A DNA stretch of 64,000 bases from Brucella pituitosa (GTDB lineage Bacteria > Pseudomonadota > Alphaproteobacteria > Rhizobiales > Rhizobiaceae), in assembly GCF_003049685.1 (NCBI RefSeq), contig NZ_PYSY02000001.1, forward strand, positions 868,001 to 932,000, read 5' to 3'. Positions 19,927-29,104 of the stretch are shown here, one piece after another (within the stretch, counting starts at the first letter, position 1; every line of letters begins with the position of its first letter). The position numbers and the translations under genes are program-made. The notes beneath the pieces were generated by a model. That model did no database searches. It had not been told where the DNA came from and was given only the letters and a program-made list of their open reading frames with translations.

Positions 19927-20439
19927 TCAGGCGAAGCGGCGGCCCGCTTCGGTGCGCTGAAACTGAATGAGATCCAACGATGGCGCATCAGCACTGAGCC
20001 GCGTTAGTGCTGCATGGATTTGTCCGCGATGGTGTGTCTGGTGGTTGAAGAGGTGGGCAAGCGCCGGTGCGACTCGTTGACTGATCGTGCGAACATTGGT
20101 TGCCGTCATATAAGTGAAGCGACCAGCGAGCTGTTCCGCATTCATGCCTTCAACATACTTACAGATGCGCTCATCTTCGGCCCTTCGCATGTCGCGGAGC
20201 TTGATGAAATCGTCAGTGATAATAGCATCAAGCTGATTTGGATGATCACCTTCGCCAGTAAAGCGCTTCATCCAGATACGATCAGTAACCAGCAAATGGT
20301 TGAAGGTGCGGTGCACTGATCCGAAAAATAATCCCAGGTCCAGCCTGTAGTCAGCATCGCTCAAATCGGCAGCCGCGGAATAGAGCAATTCGTTGGCCCA
20401 ACGATTATAGTAGGCGAACATTTGAAAGTGCTGTTCCAT
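19927..20439 (-). CDS. DinB-like four-helix bundle protein
   Basis: About 170 residues from ATG 20439 (MEQHFQMFAYYNRWANELLY). The DinB/YfiT fold binds a metal through three histidines; candidates are H in FGSVHRTFNHLLVTD and HLFNHQTHHRGQIHA. Members include thiol S-transferases and stress proteins, but this one is not assignable to a reaction. It is upstream of the ABC-F gene on the same strand with a 56-bp gap, and a short dyad repeat lies just upstream of its start. Confidence 0.9.
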   Translation of the reverse strand: MEQHFQMFAYYNRWANELLYSAAADLSDADYRLDLGLFFGSVHRTFNHLLVTDRIWMKRFTGEGDHPNQLDAIITDDFIKLRDMRRAEDERICKYVEGMNAEQLAGRFTYMTATNVRTISQRVAPALAHLFNHQTHHRGQIHAALTRLSADAPSLDLIQFQRTEAGRRFA

Positions 20440-20451
20440 GACTGCCCCCGA

Positions 20452-20505
20452 AAGCATTTCCAGCAAAAGTGCGAAGCGGTTTTGCGTGAGGTAAATGCGA
20501 AAAAT
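20452..20505. repeat. Short dyad repeat
   Basis: GCATTTCCAGCAAAAGTGCGAAGCGGTTTTGCGTGAGGTAAATGCG: an imperfect inverted repeat with GCATTT...AAATGC ends and an inner GCAAAA...TTTTGC dyad. Same family as at 28347 and 56313. Confidence 0.7.
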
Positions 20506-20700
20506 AAAAAGACAGAGCGGCTTCAATCATTCCTTTTGAATCCAAACCACTCTCGTGAATCGATTTCACCATCTATGCAGTCAATTTTCTGCCGTCTCAA
20601 GCTGATAAGAGGTTTGCTGGAGGGGCTCCCCCTTGGCAATCGGGGCTATCAACGCTATAGAGCCTCACTTTTCTAATTTTCCATCATACAAGGTGTCATA

Positions 20701-21123
20701 ATGGCAATCGAACGTACCTTCTCCATGATCAAGCCTGATGCGACCCGCCGCAACCTGACCGGTGCTATCACCGCTAAGCTCGAAGAAGCTGGTCTGCGCG
20801 TTGTCGCTTCCAAGCGCGTCTGGATGAGCCTGCGTGAAGCAGAAGGCTTCTACGCTGTTCACAAAGAACGTCCTTTCTTCGGCGAACTGACTGAATTCAT
20901 GTCTTCCGGCCCCACAATCGTTCAGGTTCTCGAAGGCGAAAACGCCATTGCCAAGAACCGTGAAGTCATGGGCGCAACCAACCCGGCAAACGCAGACGCA
21001 GGCACGATCCGTAAGGAATTTGCTCTGTCGATCGGCGAAAACTCGGTTCACGGTTCGGACGCTCCTGAAACTGCAGCTGAAGAAATCGCTTACTGGTTCT
21101 CCGGCACCGAAATCGTCGGCTAA
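20701..21123 (+). CDS. ndk: Nucleoside diphosphate kinase
   Basis: 140 residues, the usual length. It transfers the gamma phosphate between nucleoside triphosphates and diphosphates through a phospho-histidine. The N-terminal [11 protein letters not shown] and the active-site [10 protein letters not shown] (His near residue 117) are diagnostic. An intrinsic terminator follows 20 bases after the stop codon, and the gene appears to be monocistronic. Confidence 0.98.
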   Translation: MAIERTFSMIKPDATRRNLTGAITAKLEEAGLRVVASKRVWMSLREAEGFYAVHKERPFFGELTEFMSSGPTIVQVLEGENAIAKNREVMGATNPANADAGTIRKEFALSIGENSVHGSDAPETAAEEIAYWFSGTEIVG

Positions 21124-21141
21124 TACCATATCGGTATCAAG

Positions 21142-21173
21142 AAAAAGCCCGGTCGCGAGACCGGGCTTTTTTT
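21142..21173 (+). terminator. Intrinsic terminator of ndk
   Basis: Stem AGCCCGGTC-GCGA-GACCGGGCT followed by seven T residues and preceded by an A run, so it may also serve the convergent gene ending at 21192. Confidence 0.92.
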
Positions 21174-21191
21174 ATGTAGGCATTTAGAAAA

Positions 21192-21995
21192 TCAAAGGCT
21201 CTGAGCAAGCCTTGCCAGCTCGTCGCCGCCCTCATCGATCAGAACGAGTTTTCCCGCGTCCATCCTGTATGAGCGTGTTTTTCCAAGAACATCGAGGAAC
21301 TTGCGCTCCTGATTCATCAGCGCAGGTGGACATTGCATATAGGTCGAGCCGATTTCGGCAAACGAAATACTGCTTCCTGAGATTGCCGCTTTGCTCATAA
21401 AGCGATTGCAGCCACCCGAACCACTGACAGTGCCGTCAGCGCCTACCAACAGCGTCGTCTGTGCAGTGTCAATGACGCCGCCGCCCTGAATGTCTTCTGC
21501 AAGCCAGTCCTTGCCCTCGATGCCAATCGTTACGGCCTCATCGGCACTTTTGCGAACCATCACCACTTTAAGCTCAACAGGCTCTTCAGGATTCTTTGGG
21601 TCGATCGTGTAACGTTCGTCACTCACAAACCAGAGCGTGTCGCCAGCAACGATGCGGGCCTGCAAAGCATAGGTGTGCTGTGGTTCAATCCCGTCTGTAT
21701 CGAAATTGATGGCAAATGGAATCGGTGAGCCCTGAGGAGCCTCGATTCGTGTCTCTCCAATGGTCTTGGAAGGCGCATCAGCGAGGGAAACATCATTGAG
21801 CTGCACGATGAGGTGCGCTTCCGGCGGCAGAGCGATGCGCTCACGGTAAACAACCTTACCGCTGATTGTCTTGTCAGCCGCAATGCTGGCAGTTGGCATG
21901 GACGTCGTGAAAAACATGGCCGCTCCGCCGAGCACGCCAATGCCTGCAGTGAGCGCTGCCACGATTGAAAGAGTTTTCGTAAGTCCTTTTAGCAT
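21192..21995 (-). CDS. YbaY plus META domain envelope protein
   Basis: About 267 residues from ATG 21995 (MLKGLTKTLSIVAALTAGIG); an ATG at 22025 would add ten residues, and neither has a strong ribosome site. A membrane or signal segment at residues 7-30 is followed by a YbaY-like domain (SGKVVYRERIALPPEAHLIV, about 40-130) and a C-terminal META/HslJ-like domain (about 155-265; GSGGCNRFMSKAAI and the MQCPPALMNQE segment). Both domains occur in secreted or lipoprotein-type stress proteins whose role is unknown. Two cysteines in the META domain (CNRF and QCPP) probably pair. The gene converges on ndk. Confidence 0.85.
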   Translation of the reverse strand: MLKGLTKTLSIVAALTAGIGVLGGAAMFFTTSMPTASIAADKTISGKVVYRERIALPPEAHLIVQLNDVSLADAPSKTIGETRIEAPQGSPIPFAINFDTDGIEPQHTYALQARIVAGDTLWFVSDERYTIDPKNPEEPVELKVVMVRKSADEAVTIGIEGKDWLAEDIQGGGVIDTAQTTLLVGADGTVSGSGGCNRFMSKAAISGSSISFAEIGSTYMQCPPALMNQERKFLDVLGKTRSYRMDAGKLVLIDEGGDELARLAQSL

Positions 21996-22284
21996 TGCCA
22001 AATCCGAAACTTCCGTTCCTCGCATTTTTGTCTTGTGTCTTCGGTGGTACTCACAATCGGTCGATTGTGTCAGTGATCCCATACCCGTACACATCTTGAT
22101 TCATGAGGCAGACAATAAACGCTGCTTCATGTGAAAATTGTGGCAGTGCAGTAACGCACCATCCAAAATACCCTATATTTTAGGGGCTTAAATAGTTAAT
22201 TCGCGATTAAATAGAACGCGTGAAATTCTTTCCATGTAAAAAACAGTTTTACCTGCGACAACTTGCCCGCAAAAGATGAGGGTT

Positions 22285-22764
22285 TCAGGTCCTCTGCCAC
22301 CGTCCTCGGCTTTGTTCGTCTTCGGCTTTTGATTCTACCCAGTCGCCGGTTCCGCCTTCAATCAGATGCTCACGTTTCCAGAATGGAGCCCCCGTTTTCA
22401 TGAAGTCCATCAGGAACGATGCAGCCTCGAAAGCGGCCTGACGATGGGCTGATGCTGTGACAACGAGAACAATGTTTTCGCCGGGTTTAATCAATCCAAA
22501 ACGGTGAATAATGGAAACGCCAGACAGAGGCCAGCGCTCAATGGCATCATGAGCGATACGGCGAATTTCAGCTTCTGCCATTCCGGGGTAATGTTCCAGC
22601 TCAAGTGCTGAAAGCTTGCCGCCTTCATCACGACAAAGGCCGGTGAAGCTGACTATAGCGCCAATATCATTGCGACCTTCACTAAGCTGACGGATTTCTT
22701 CGGCGATATCGAAGTCTGTATCGCGAATGCTGATGAAAAGGGGGCAGGTCGATTGGCTGGTCAT
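22285..22764 (-). CDS. moaE: Molybdopterin synthase catalytic subunit
   Basis: 159 residues. MoaE with MoaD inserts the dithiolene sulphurs into precursor Z to make molybdopterin. Visible features are IVSFTGLCRDEGG, LELEHYPGMAEAEI, IIHRFGLIKPGE and, near the C-terminus, KTGAPFWKREHLIEG containing the catalytic lysine region. It follows moaD with a 12-bp gap, last of the SDR-uvrC-pgsA-moaD-moaE series. Molybdopterin from this pathway would serve enzymes such as the oxidoreductase at 31555. Confidence 0.97.
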   Translation of the reverse strand: MTSQSTCPLFISIRDTDFDIAEEIRQLSEGRNDIGAIVSFTGLCRDEGGKLSALELEHYPGMAEAEIRRIAHDAIERWPLSGVSIIHRFGLIKPGENIVLVVTASAHRQAAFEAASFLMDFMKTGAPFWKREHLIEGGTGDWVESKAEDEQSRGRWQRT

Positions 22765-22776
22765 GTTCTGACTATA

Positions 22777-23034
22777 TCAGCCACCCGTCATGGGTGGAAA
22801 AAGCGCCACTTCATTACCGTCTCTGACCAGTTCGTCATGCTCGGCATGTTCCTGATTGATCGCGGCACGAATGACATTTTCATGCTCGAACGCCGCTTCA
22901 TATTCATCGCCAAGGCTTTTGAGGTGGGTGATAAGCGCGCCAACGCTGATCGTTTCGGAAGGAAGTTCTATGACTTCCTCTCCCTTGCCGATTTTTTCAC
23001 GCACCCAGGCGAAGTAGATCAGATTTACGCGCAA
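22777..23034 (-). CDS. moaD: Molybdopterin synthase sulphur carrier subunit
   Basis: About 85 residues, ubiquitin-like. It ends in PPMTGG, the double-glycine C-terminus that is thiocarboxylated to carry sulphur to MoaE. No ATG is available near the fold start. TTG 23034 (giving MRVNLIYFAWV) is chosen; TTG 23043, which overlaps the pgsA stop, is an alternative. Either rare start implies coupling to pgsA translation. Confidence 0.92.
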   Translation of the reverse strand: MRVNLIYFAWVREKIGKGEEVIELPSETISVGALITHLKSLGDEYEAAFEHENVIRAAINQEHAEHDELVRDGNEVALFPPMTGG

Positions 23035-23039
23035 GACGA

Positions 23040-23630
23040 TCAATCCATCACATGTTTGAGGCCTGCGCGGAAATAATCCCAACCCGTGTAAAGCGTCAGG
23101 ATCGCGGAAATCCAGAGCAGAACGATGCCAATTTCGGTTGTGTAAGGCAGGATTTTTTCCCCGGCAGGGCCAGCGAGCAGAAACGCCAATGCAACCATCT
23201 GTGCGGTGGTTTTCCACTTGGCAAGTTGTGAAACCGGAACACTGACCTTCAACTCGGCGAGATATTCACGCAGGCCCGATACAAGAATTTCGCGGCAAAG
23301 GATAATGATCGCAGCCCACAGGCTCCAGCCAGCGATTGTCTTTGCCGGATCGGCTGCAAGCAGAAGAAGACAGGTGGAAACTAAGAGCTTATCAGCAATT
23401 GGGTCGAGCATACGTCCAATCGTGGAGGTTTGTTTCCAGGCGCGCGCCAGATATCCGTCGAAAAAGTCTGTGATGCTTGCAAAAACCAAAATTCCCAAGG
23501 CGCTCCAACGAGCAAAGTCACTGGAATGAAGGCGGCCTTCAACAAAGAAGCACAAAGCGACTAAAGGCACCGCAAGAATTCTCACGTATGTCAGAATATT
23601 GGGTAAAGAGAGAGAGTGATTTTTCCGCAT
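23040..23630 (-). CDS. pgsA: CDP-diacylglycerol-glycerol-3-phosphate phosphatidyltransferase
   Basis: 196 residues, about four to five membrane segments. It makes phosphatidylglycerol phosphate, the committed step to phosphatidylglycerol and cardiolipin. The CDP-alcohol phosphotransferase motif is visible as SITDFFDGYLARAWKQTSTIGRMLDPIADK (D-x2-D-G-x2-A-R...G-x3-D-x3-D), within about residues 55-85. ATG 23630 (MRKNHSLSLPNILTYVR) is chosen. The stop lies next to the moaD start. Confidence 0.95.
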   Translation of the reverse strand: MRKNHSLSLPNILTYVRILAVPLVALCFFVEGRLHSSDFARWSALGILVFASITDFFDGYLARAWKQTSTIGRMLDPIADKLLVSTCLLLLAADPAKTIAGWSLWAAIIILCREILVSGLREYLAELKVSVPVSQLAKWKTTAQMVALAFLLAGPAGEKILPYTTEIGIVLLWISAILTLYTGWDYFRAGLKHVMD

Positions 23631-23760
23631 TGTACCGCCGCATTCGTTATTGGTGCACAACATCAGGGATGACCAAGAAAATCAACACCTGCTCATGTGT
23701 TCTGTCGGGACGTAATGACGCCCTTACAGGATTAGTTGCCCAAACCCGGACAAAATTACG

Positions 23761-25842
23761 TCATCGATCATGAAAATGGTCGTGAATGGTCTTTGCCATG
23801 GCCTCCGATATGCCATCGATCTGCATTAAATCCTCGATTGCCGCTCTGGATACCGCTTTTGCCGTGCCGAAATGATGGAGAAGTGCACGCTTGCGCGTTG
23901 GACCGATTCCCGAAATTTCATCCAGCGGATTCGCGACCATTTCCTTCTTGCGCCTTGCCCGATGTGTGCCAATGGCGAAACGGTGTGCTTCATCGCGCAT
24001 GCGCTGGATGAAATAGAGAACCGGATCGCGCGGCGGCAGCGTAAAGGCTTGCTTGCCTTCGACAAAAAAGCGCTCGCGTCCTGCTTCGCGGTCCACACCC
24101 TTGGCGATACCGATGGCGGTCACCAGATGACTTATGCCCAATTCCCCGAGTATCTGGCGAACCGCTCCCACCTGACCCTGACCACCGTCAATCAGTATAA
24201 CGTCAGGCCATGCCGGGAAGGCATCGTTGACGGCTTCCGGGCTCTCCGTTCCCGTCACAGGCTCCGGTTCACCGTGTTCCTTGACGAGACGTGAAAACCG
24301 CCGCTCGATCACTTCGCGCATCATGCCAAAGTCATCGCCCGGTGTGATGTCCGTCGATTTGATATTGAACTTGCGATACTGATTCTTGACGAAGCCTTCC
24401 GGCCCGGCAACGATCATACCACCAACCGCATTCGTGCCCATGATATGCGAGTTATCATAGACTTCGATGCGGCGCGGCGTATGTGGAAGGCCAAAGGTCT
24501 CGGCCAGACCTTTCAAAAGACGCGCTTGCGAAGAGGTCTCCGCAAGTCGGCGTCCGAGTGCTTCTCGCGCATTGGTCAGAGCATGATCGACCAGCTCTTT
24601 CTTTTCTCCGCGTTGCGGAACATTGACCTGAACGCGATGGTTCGCACGCGAAGATAGCGCTTCAGCAATAAGCGATTGTTCTTCAACGCTTTCGGAGAGC
24701 AGAACCAGCTTGGGGCAGGGTTTGTCATCGTAAAACTGCGACAGGAACGCGCCGAGCACTTCCGCAGGTCCGAGTGAACTGTCCGCTTTTGGGAAATAGG
24801 CGCGGTTACCCCAGTTTTGCCCGGTACGGAAGAAGAAGACCTGAATACAGGTCATGCCGCCTTCCTGATGGATGGCAAAGACATCGGCTTCTTCAACGGT
24901 CTGCGGATTGATGCCCTGATGCGATTGCACATGGGAAAGGGCCGAGAGGCGATCACGATAAACCGCAGCATGTTCGAAATCGAGCTCTGCAGAAGCTGCC
25001 TGCATCGCTGCCGCAAGATGATCCTTCACAGTCTGGCTTTTGCCCGACAGGAAGGCTTTGGCTTCGCCCACTAGCTCAGCATAATCCTCGTCACTGACTT
25101 CATGGGTGCATGGACCGGAACAGCGTTTGATTTGATAAAGCAGGCAGGGACGGGTGCGCGTTTCAAACACAGAATCCGTGCATGTACGCAGTAGAAAAGC
25201 GCGCTGAAGCGCGTTGATCGTGCGACCAACGGCCCCTGCAGAAGCAAACGGGCCAAAATACTCCCCCTTGCGCGTGCGTGCGCCGCGATGCTTGAAAATG
25301 CCGGGTGCACGATGATTGCCGCTCAACAAAATGTATGGAAATGACTTATCGTCGCGCAGCAGCACGTTAAAACGCGGGCGCAAGCGCTTGATAAGATTCG
25401 CTTCAAGCAGCAAAGCTTCGGTTTCCGTGCGTGTGACGACGAATTCCATTGTCGCCGTCTCACCAATCATGCGGGTGATGCGGTTCGAATGGCCGACTCC
25501 ACGCGCATAATTGGAGACACGCTTTTTCAGGCTGCGTGCCTTGCCGACATAGAGCACGTCGCCATCGCTGTTGAACATGCGATAGACGCCCGGATTATTC
25601 GGCAAGCGTTTGACGAAGGCATTGATAATGTCTGCGCCGCTCAGACCTTTCGTATCCGGCAATCCATCCGACGAATCCCACTGTATAGAATCGGCCGCAG
25701 AGGCAACGGCTGGTGCCTCTTCGAGTGCGTCATCGTCGTCATCAGATTCTGCATCGCCCATGATTATACCAGCCACATCCTGCTCATCATCCGACGGCAG
25801 GTGTGAAATGGCATCATCAATGGTCTTGCGTGGTCCGGTCAT
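23761..25842 (-). CDS. uvrC: Excinuclease ABC subunit C
   Basis: 693 residues. UvrC makes both incisions in nucleotide-excision repair. After an unusual acidic N-terminal extension of ~80 residues (containing [17 protein letters not shown]) comes the GIY-YIG nuclease domain ([20 protein letters not shown]), a Cys cluster in the region [15 protein letters not shown], a UVR motif ([15 protein letters not shown]), the RNase-H-like nuclease domain ([26 protein letters not shown]) and tandem helix-hairpin-helix motifs at the C-terminus. It overlaps the upstream SDR stop by 4 bp. Confidence 0.97.
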   Translation of the reverse strand: MTGPRKTIDDAISHLPSDDEQDVAGIIMGDAESDDDDDALEEAPAVASAADSIQWDSSDGLPDTKGLSGADIINAFVKRLPNNPGVYRMFNSDGDVLYVGKARSLKKRVSNYARGVGHSNRITRMIGETATMEFVVTRTETEALLLEANLIKRLRPRFNVLLRDDKSFPYILLSGNHRAPGIFKHRGARTRKGEYFGPFASAGAVGRTINALQRAFLLRTCTDSVFETRTRPCLLYQIKRCSGPCTHEVSDEDYAELVGEAKAFLSGKSQTVKDHLAAAMQAASAELDFEHAAVYRDRLSALSHVQSHQGINPQTVEEADVFAIHQEGGMTCIQVFFFRTGQNWGNRAYFPKADSSLGPAEVLGAFLSQFYDDKPCPKLVLLSESVEEQSLIAEALSSRANHRVQVNVPQRGEKKELVDHALTNAREALGRRLAETSSQARLLKGLAETFGLPHTPRRIEVYDNSHIMGTNAVGGMIVAGPEGFVKNQYRKFNIKSTDITPGDDFGMMREVIERRFSRLVKEHGEPEPVTGTESPEAVNDAFPAWPDVILIDGGQGQVGAVRQILGELGISHLVTAIGIAKGVDREAGRERFFVEGKQAFTLPPRDPVLYFIQRMRDEAHRFAIGTHRARRKKEMVANPLDEISGIGPTRKRALLHHFGTAKAVSRAAIEDLMQIDGISEAMAKTIHDHFHDR

Positions 25843-26651
25843 TCCTTAATTCCTGCAATATCCGGGGTCTCCCATGCCAGATGCTGCCCACCATCAAGCG
25901 CAATCATCTGGCCGGTCACAGAGCGGCTTTCCCAGAAATAGCGAACAGTGCGTCCAAACTCTGACAGGTCGGGCGCGCGGTGCAAAGGCAAACGGCTAAC
26001 CTGCAATTCAAAGTCATCTGCATTCTGGCGCTCGCTCGGCAAAGTAGGGCCGGGGGCTATGGCATTGACGCGAATGCGCGGTGCCAGTGCCTGTGCCAGC
26101 GTTTTTGTGGCATTCCAGAGGGCAGTCTTGGAAAGTGTGTAGGAAAAGAACTGTGGGTTCAGCTTCCAGACCCGCTGGTCGATGACGTTGATAATAAGAC
26201 CATCTGTATCGTCAGGCAGAGCTTTCGCCATTTCTTCGGCAAGAATTACCGGCGTTTTCAAATGAATCGCAAAATGACGATCCCAAAGCTGCATATCCAG
26301 ATTGCCAACGCGATCATCTTCAAACAGCGATGCATTATTAATGAGCATACGAATCGGACCGAGCTGCTCTGCCGCCTGTTGCAACAATCCGCGCACATCG
26401 CTCTCATCTGAGAGATCAGCCTGTACAACACAGGCCTTGCCGCCATTCTCAGTGATTTGCGCTGCAAGCGCCTCGCCGTCATTAACGGAGCGGTTGCAGT
26501 GAATAGCTACCGGAAAGCCGTGTGTCGCCAGATCTTCGACAATGGCCTTTCCTATGCGCCGCGCGCCGCCCGTCACCAGAACAGGGCAATTTGCAAGCGG
26601 GTTGGTTTCCGGATTTTCCAACAGGGTAAACACTTTCTTATCGTGAATCAT
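25839..26651 (-). CDS. Short-chain reductase resembling FolM/pteridine reductase
   Basis: 270 residues, Rossmann-fold SDR. The nucleotide motif is [11 protein letters not shown], the TGxxxRxG form with arginine that is typical of NADPH-linked pteridine reductases (PTR1, FolM). The catalytic YTLSK (YxxxK) is present, and 13 residues before the Tyr is Asp (VIDQRVW) instead of the usual Ser. Asp-Tyr-Lys is the known triad of PTR1/FolM, enzymes that reduce dihydropterins or dihydrofolate. The function is inferred from these motifs only. It is the first gene of the run with uvrC, pgsA and moaDE and overlaps uvrC by 4 bp. Confidence 0.85.
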   Translation of the reverse strand: MIHDKKVFTLLENPETNPLANCPVLVTGGARRIGKAIVEDLATHGFPVAIHCNRSVNDGEALAAQITENGGKACVVQADLSDESDVRGLLQQAAEQLGPIRMLINNASLFEDDRVGNLDMQLWDRHFAIHLKTPVILAEEMAKALPDDTDGLIINVIDQRVWKLNPQFFSYTLSKTALWNATKTLAQALAPRIRVNAIAPGPTLPSERQNADDFELQVSRLPLHRAPDLSEFGRTVRYFWESRSVTGQMIALDGGQHLAWETPDIAGIKE

Positions 26652-27008
26652 CGCTTCATTTCATGCCATTTTGCCGGAAAAAATGCAGCTAAAATTAAAG
26701 GGCTTACGGTTCACTGCTGACAAAAACATAACAAATTCAGTGGTTTCAATCGGATGAGGCTCTTTCAGTTCACAGAATAGAGATGCTGCTTATTCCTATA
26801 TAGGTGTGTGGTGGGAGCGTTGCGAGAATGCAACATCGTAATTTTGCCACGTTCTCGTCAGGTTCTCTCCACAGAAGGGGGCAGATCGTGCCGCATTTAC
26901 CCTCGATATGTCTGTCCTGTCAGCGCGGCATGGGCGGTTTACTCCCCAAGATGTTGCCCACCCGATAAGGGACCGCGCTAAAGGTAATTTTTAGTCAAGG
27001 AGAATGCT
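26652..27008 (+). promoter_or_regulatory. omp25 upstream region
   Basis: 357 bp without a gene between the divergent SDR and omp25. The proximal 180 bp contains no assignable protein and may be a long 5' leader. The translation start has a strong site, CAAGGAGAATGCT. A GGGCGG...CCCACCC-type complementarity around 26928-26965 could form a hairpin. No specific operator was identified. Confidence 0.5.
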
Positions 27009-27650
27009 ATGCGCACTCTTAAGTCTCTTGTAATCGCCTCGGCTGCGCTGCTGCCGTTCTCTGCAACTGCTTTCGCAGCTGACGCCATCATGGAACAGCC
27101 TCCTGTTCCAGCACCTGTTGAAATGGCTCCACAGTCCAGCTGGGCTGGTGGTTACACCGGTCTGTACCTCGGCTACGGCTGGAACAAGGTAAAGACCAAC
27201 ACCGACGGCTCGATCAAGCCTGACGACATGAAGGCTGGCGCATATGCTGGCTGGAACTTCCAGCAGGACCAGTTCGTATATGGTGTTGAAGGTGATGCAG
27301 GTTACTCCTGGGCCAAGAAGTCCAAGAATGGTCTGGAAGCCAAGCAGGGCTTTGAAGGCTCGCTCCGTGGCCGTCTTGGTTACGACCTGAACCCAGTTAT
27401 GCCTTACATCACCGCTGGTGTTGCTGGCTCACAGGTTAAGCTGGACAACGGCATTGAAGACGAAAGCAAGTTCCGCGTTGGTTGGACTGCTGGTGCCGGT
27501 CTGGAAGCTAAGCTGACCGAAAACATCCTTGGTCGCGTTGAATACCGCTACACCCAGTTCGGTAACAAGACCTACGACCTCGGAACCGAATCGGTCCGTA
27601 ACAAGCTCGACACCCACGACATTCGCGTTGGCGTTGGCTACAAGTTCTAA
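27009..27650 (+). CDS. omp25: Omp25-type outer-membrane beta-barrel protein
   Basis: 213 residues, the exact length of Brucella Omp25. A signal peptide ends at ATAFAA|D, and the mature protein starts [16 protein letters not shown]. Eight alternating strands of a small barrel follow ([35 protein letters not shown]), closing with [10 protein letters not shown] with the terminal Phe expected of outer-membrane barrels. In Brucella, Omp25 is an abundant surface protein tied to envelope stability and host interaction. Codon use is strongly biased, in keeping with high expression. A terminator follows at 27671. Confidence 0.93.
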   Translation: MRTLKSLVIASAALLPFSATAFAADAIMEQPPVPAPVEMAPQSSWAGGYTGLYLGYGWNKVKTNTDGSIKPDDMKAGAYAGWNFQQDQFVYGVEGDAGYSWAKKSKNGLEAKQGFEGSLRGRLGYDLNPVMPYITAGVAGSQVKLDNGIEDESKFRVGWTAGAGLEAKLTENILGRVEYRYTQFGNKTYDLGTESVRNKLDTHDIRVGVGYKF

Positions 27651-27670
27651 TTACGTCGTAATTGAACAGA

Positions 27671-27705
27671 AAAAAACCGGGCAGGAAACTGCCCGGTTTT
27701 TTTTT
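27671..27705 (+). terminator. Intrinsic terminator of omp25
   Basis: Stem CCGGGCAG-GAAA-CTGCCCGG flanked by an A run and followed by nine T residues, so it works in both directions. The convergent GST gene ends at 27718. Confidence 0.93.
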
Positions 27706-27717
27706 ATTATTCAAATT

Positions 27718-28317
27718 TCAGGCGTGGGGCAGGAGCTTTGAAAGTTCGGGGTGCAGTTCTTCAAAGCGCTTTATCCAGCGCTTGAGTTTTGGGCGACCAC
27801 GTTCCCATTTGCCTTCAAAGCGCAAACCCAGATAGCCAAGTGTGGCTGCCACGGCCAGATGGCCGCCATGAAGCTTGCCAGCAAGGCGAGGCGGGGCTTC
27901 GTTCAGAAGGTCGAGCGCGCGCTCCGCCTTGCGCCATTGCAGATCAAGCCACGGCTGGTGCACCTTTTCTTCCGGACGCATACGGCGCTCGTAAACATGC
28001 GCGAGCAGAACATCCGACAAGCCGTCTGCAATTGCTTCGTAACGTTCCGCGTCGGTGCGCTTTTCAGCATTGCGTGGGAAAAGCTTGTTGCCCGATATGC
28101 GGTTGAGATACTGCATGATCGCGCGGCTGTCGAAAACCGACTTGCCATCATCCGTCACCAAGGTCGGAATCTTGCCGAGTGGATTGGCATTGATGAGATC
28201 GTCCGGCTCGGCAGATGTCGTAACCACCACGCTCTCAAATGGAATACCCGCATGTTGTGCGGCCATACGCACCTTCGCACTGTAAGGCGAGGCCGGTGAA
28301 TAGAGGATCTGAGTCAT
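27718..28317 (-). CDS. Glutathione S-transferase family protein
   Basis: About 199 residues. Thioredoxin-like N-terminal domain with SPASPYSAKVRMAAQHAGIP and NPLGKIPTLVTDDG (the cis-proline glutathione-binding region), then an all-helical C-terminal domain. The residue expected to activate the thiol would be a Ser in the SPASPYSAKV stretch. Substrate is unknown. The start MTQILYSP (28317) or the codon two residues earlier (28323) are both possible. Confidence 0.92.
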   Translation of the reverse strand: MTQILYSPASPYSAKVRMAAQHAGIPFESVVVTTSAEPDDLINANPLGKIPTLVTDDGKSVFDSRAIMQYLNRISGNKLFPRNAEKRTDAERYEAIADGLSDVLLAHVYERRMRPEEKVHQPWLDLQWRKAERALDLLNEAPPRLAGKLHGGHLAVAATLGYLGLRFEGKWERGRPKLKRWIKRFEELHPELSKLLPHA

Positions 28318-28346
28318 CTTCATTCCTGATTGTGAAAACTACGGCG

Positions 28347-28401
28347 AACATTTCCGGCAAAAGTGCAAAGCGATTTTGCGTAAGATAATGCGAAAAAACA
28401 A
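28347..28401. repeat. Short dyad repeat
   Basis: ACATTTCCGGCAAAAGTGCAAAGCGATTTTGCGTAAGATAATGCGAAAAAAC: a member of the GCATTT-CGGCAAAA dyad family also present at 20452 and 56313. It lies between the GST gene and the RNase T2 gene. Confidence 0.65.
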
Positions 28402-28415
28402 GCAGTTAGACGGTT

Positions 28416-29102
28416 TCAACGAGCCGCTGGCATCATAACGGAACGGCTGCGACAAGCATTGGTATTGATCTGTTCACAGGCACGGAACTTGAGGTCCCTG
28501 GTCATACAGATGCGAACTTCCTGAAGATAGTTGCTCTTGCATGATACAGACACGCCGTCAGGTTTCATGTCGGGATTTGCCGCAATAAATGCTTTCTCAA
28601 CCAGCATCGGGTCGACGCGCCGACCCGAAGTAAGGTTGCGAAGGCTCGGCGGAATGTTCACGTGCTGATAGGCTTGGCGAACTGTGGCGAAATAGTCGTT
28701 CTGCGAGAGACCGGAGCAGCTTCCATGTTTGCGCCATTGATGCGCAACAAGCCCTGTTGAGGGCATGATATCGGAAACGCTTGAAACAATCTGGCGAGGC
28801 ACAAAGCTTCCACGGCTGCGGGTATTGTCAAACTGACAATTGGCGGGATAGCCCCACTCGTTCTGTGGCCAGAGACCGTGGACCACAAAACCGAATGGCC
28901 GACTGGTGCCGCATTGCTGTTTATTTGCTCTTGGACCTTCCAGAGTACAATAGCTCGGTGACCAGGAAAGAGACAGCACATAGAAATCAAAATCACCGGG
29001 GCGACTATTGCCCTGGTCCTGCGCCATTGCGGGTAGCGCTGCAAAAGAGGTGGCAAGAAGGGCGGTTGAAAGCACCGCCAGTTTGCGCATCATCGTGGTC
29101 AC
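28416..29102 (-). CDS. Secreted ribonuclease T2 family protein
   Basis: 228 residues with a signal peptide ending in LPAMAQ. Both catalytic segments of the T2 family are present: FVVHGLWPQNEWGY (CAS I, His) and HQWRKHGSCSG (CAS II, His and the Glu/Lys-His region). Cysteines in YCTLEG, QCGTS, GSCSG and near the C-terminus (VRICMTRD) could form the usual disulphides. Product is periplasmic or secreted and cuts RNA without strong base preference. It starts 2 bases after the end of the upstream secreted Cys-rich protein, forming a tight pair. Confidence 0.92.
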   Translation of the reverse strand: MTTMMRKLAVLSTALLATSFAALPAMAQDQGNSRPGDFDFYVLSLSWSPSYCTLEGPRANKQQCGTSRPFGFVVHGLWPQNEWGYPANCQFDNTRSRGSFVPRQIVSSVSDIMPSTGLVAHQWRKHGSCSGLSQNDYFATVRQAYQHVNIPPSLRNLTSGRRVDPMLVEKAFIAANPDMKPDGVSVSCKSNYLQEVRICMTRDLKFRACEQINTNACRSRSVMMPAAR

Positions 29103-29104
29103 AA

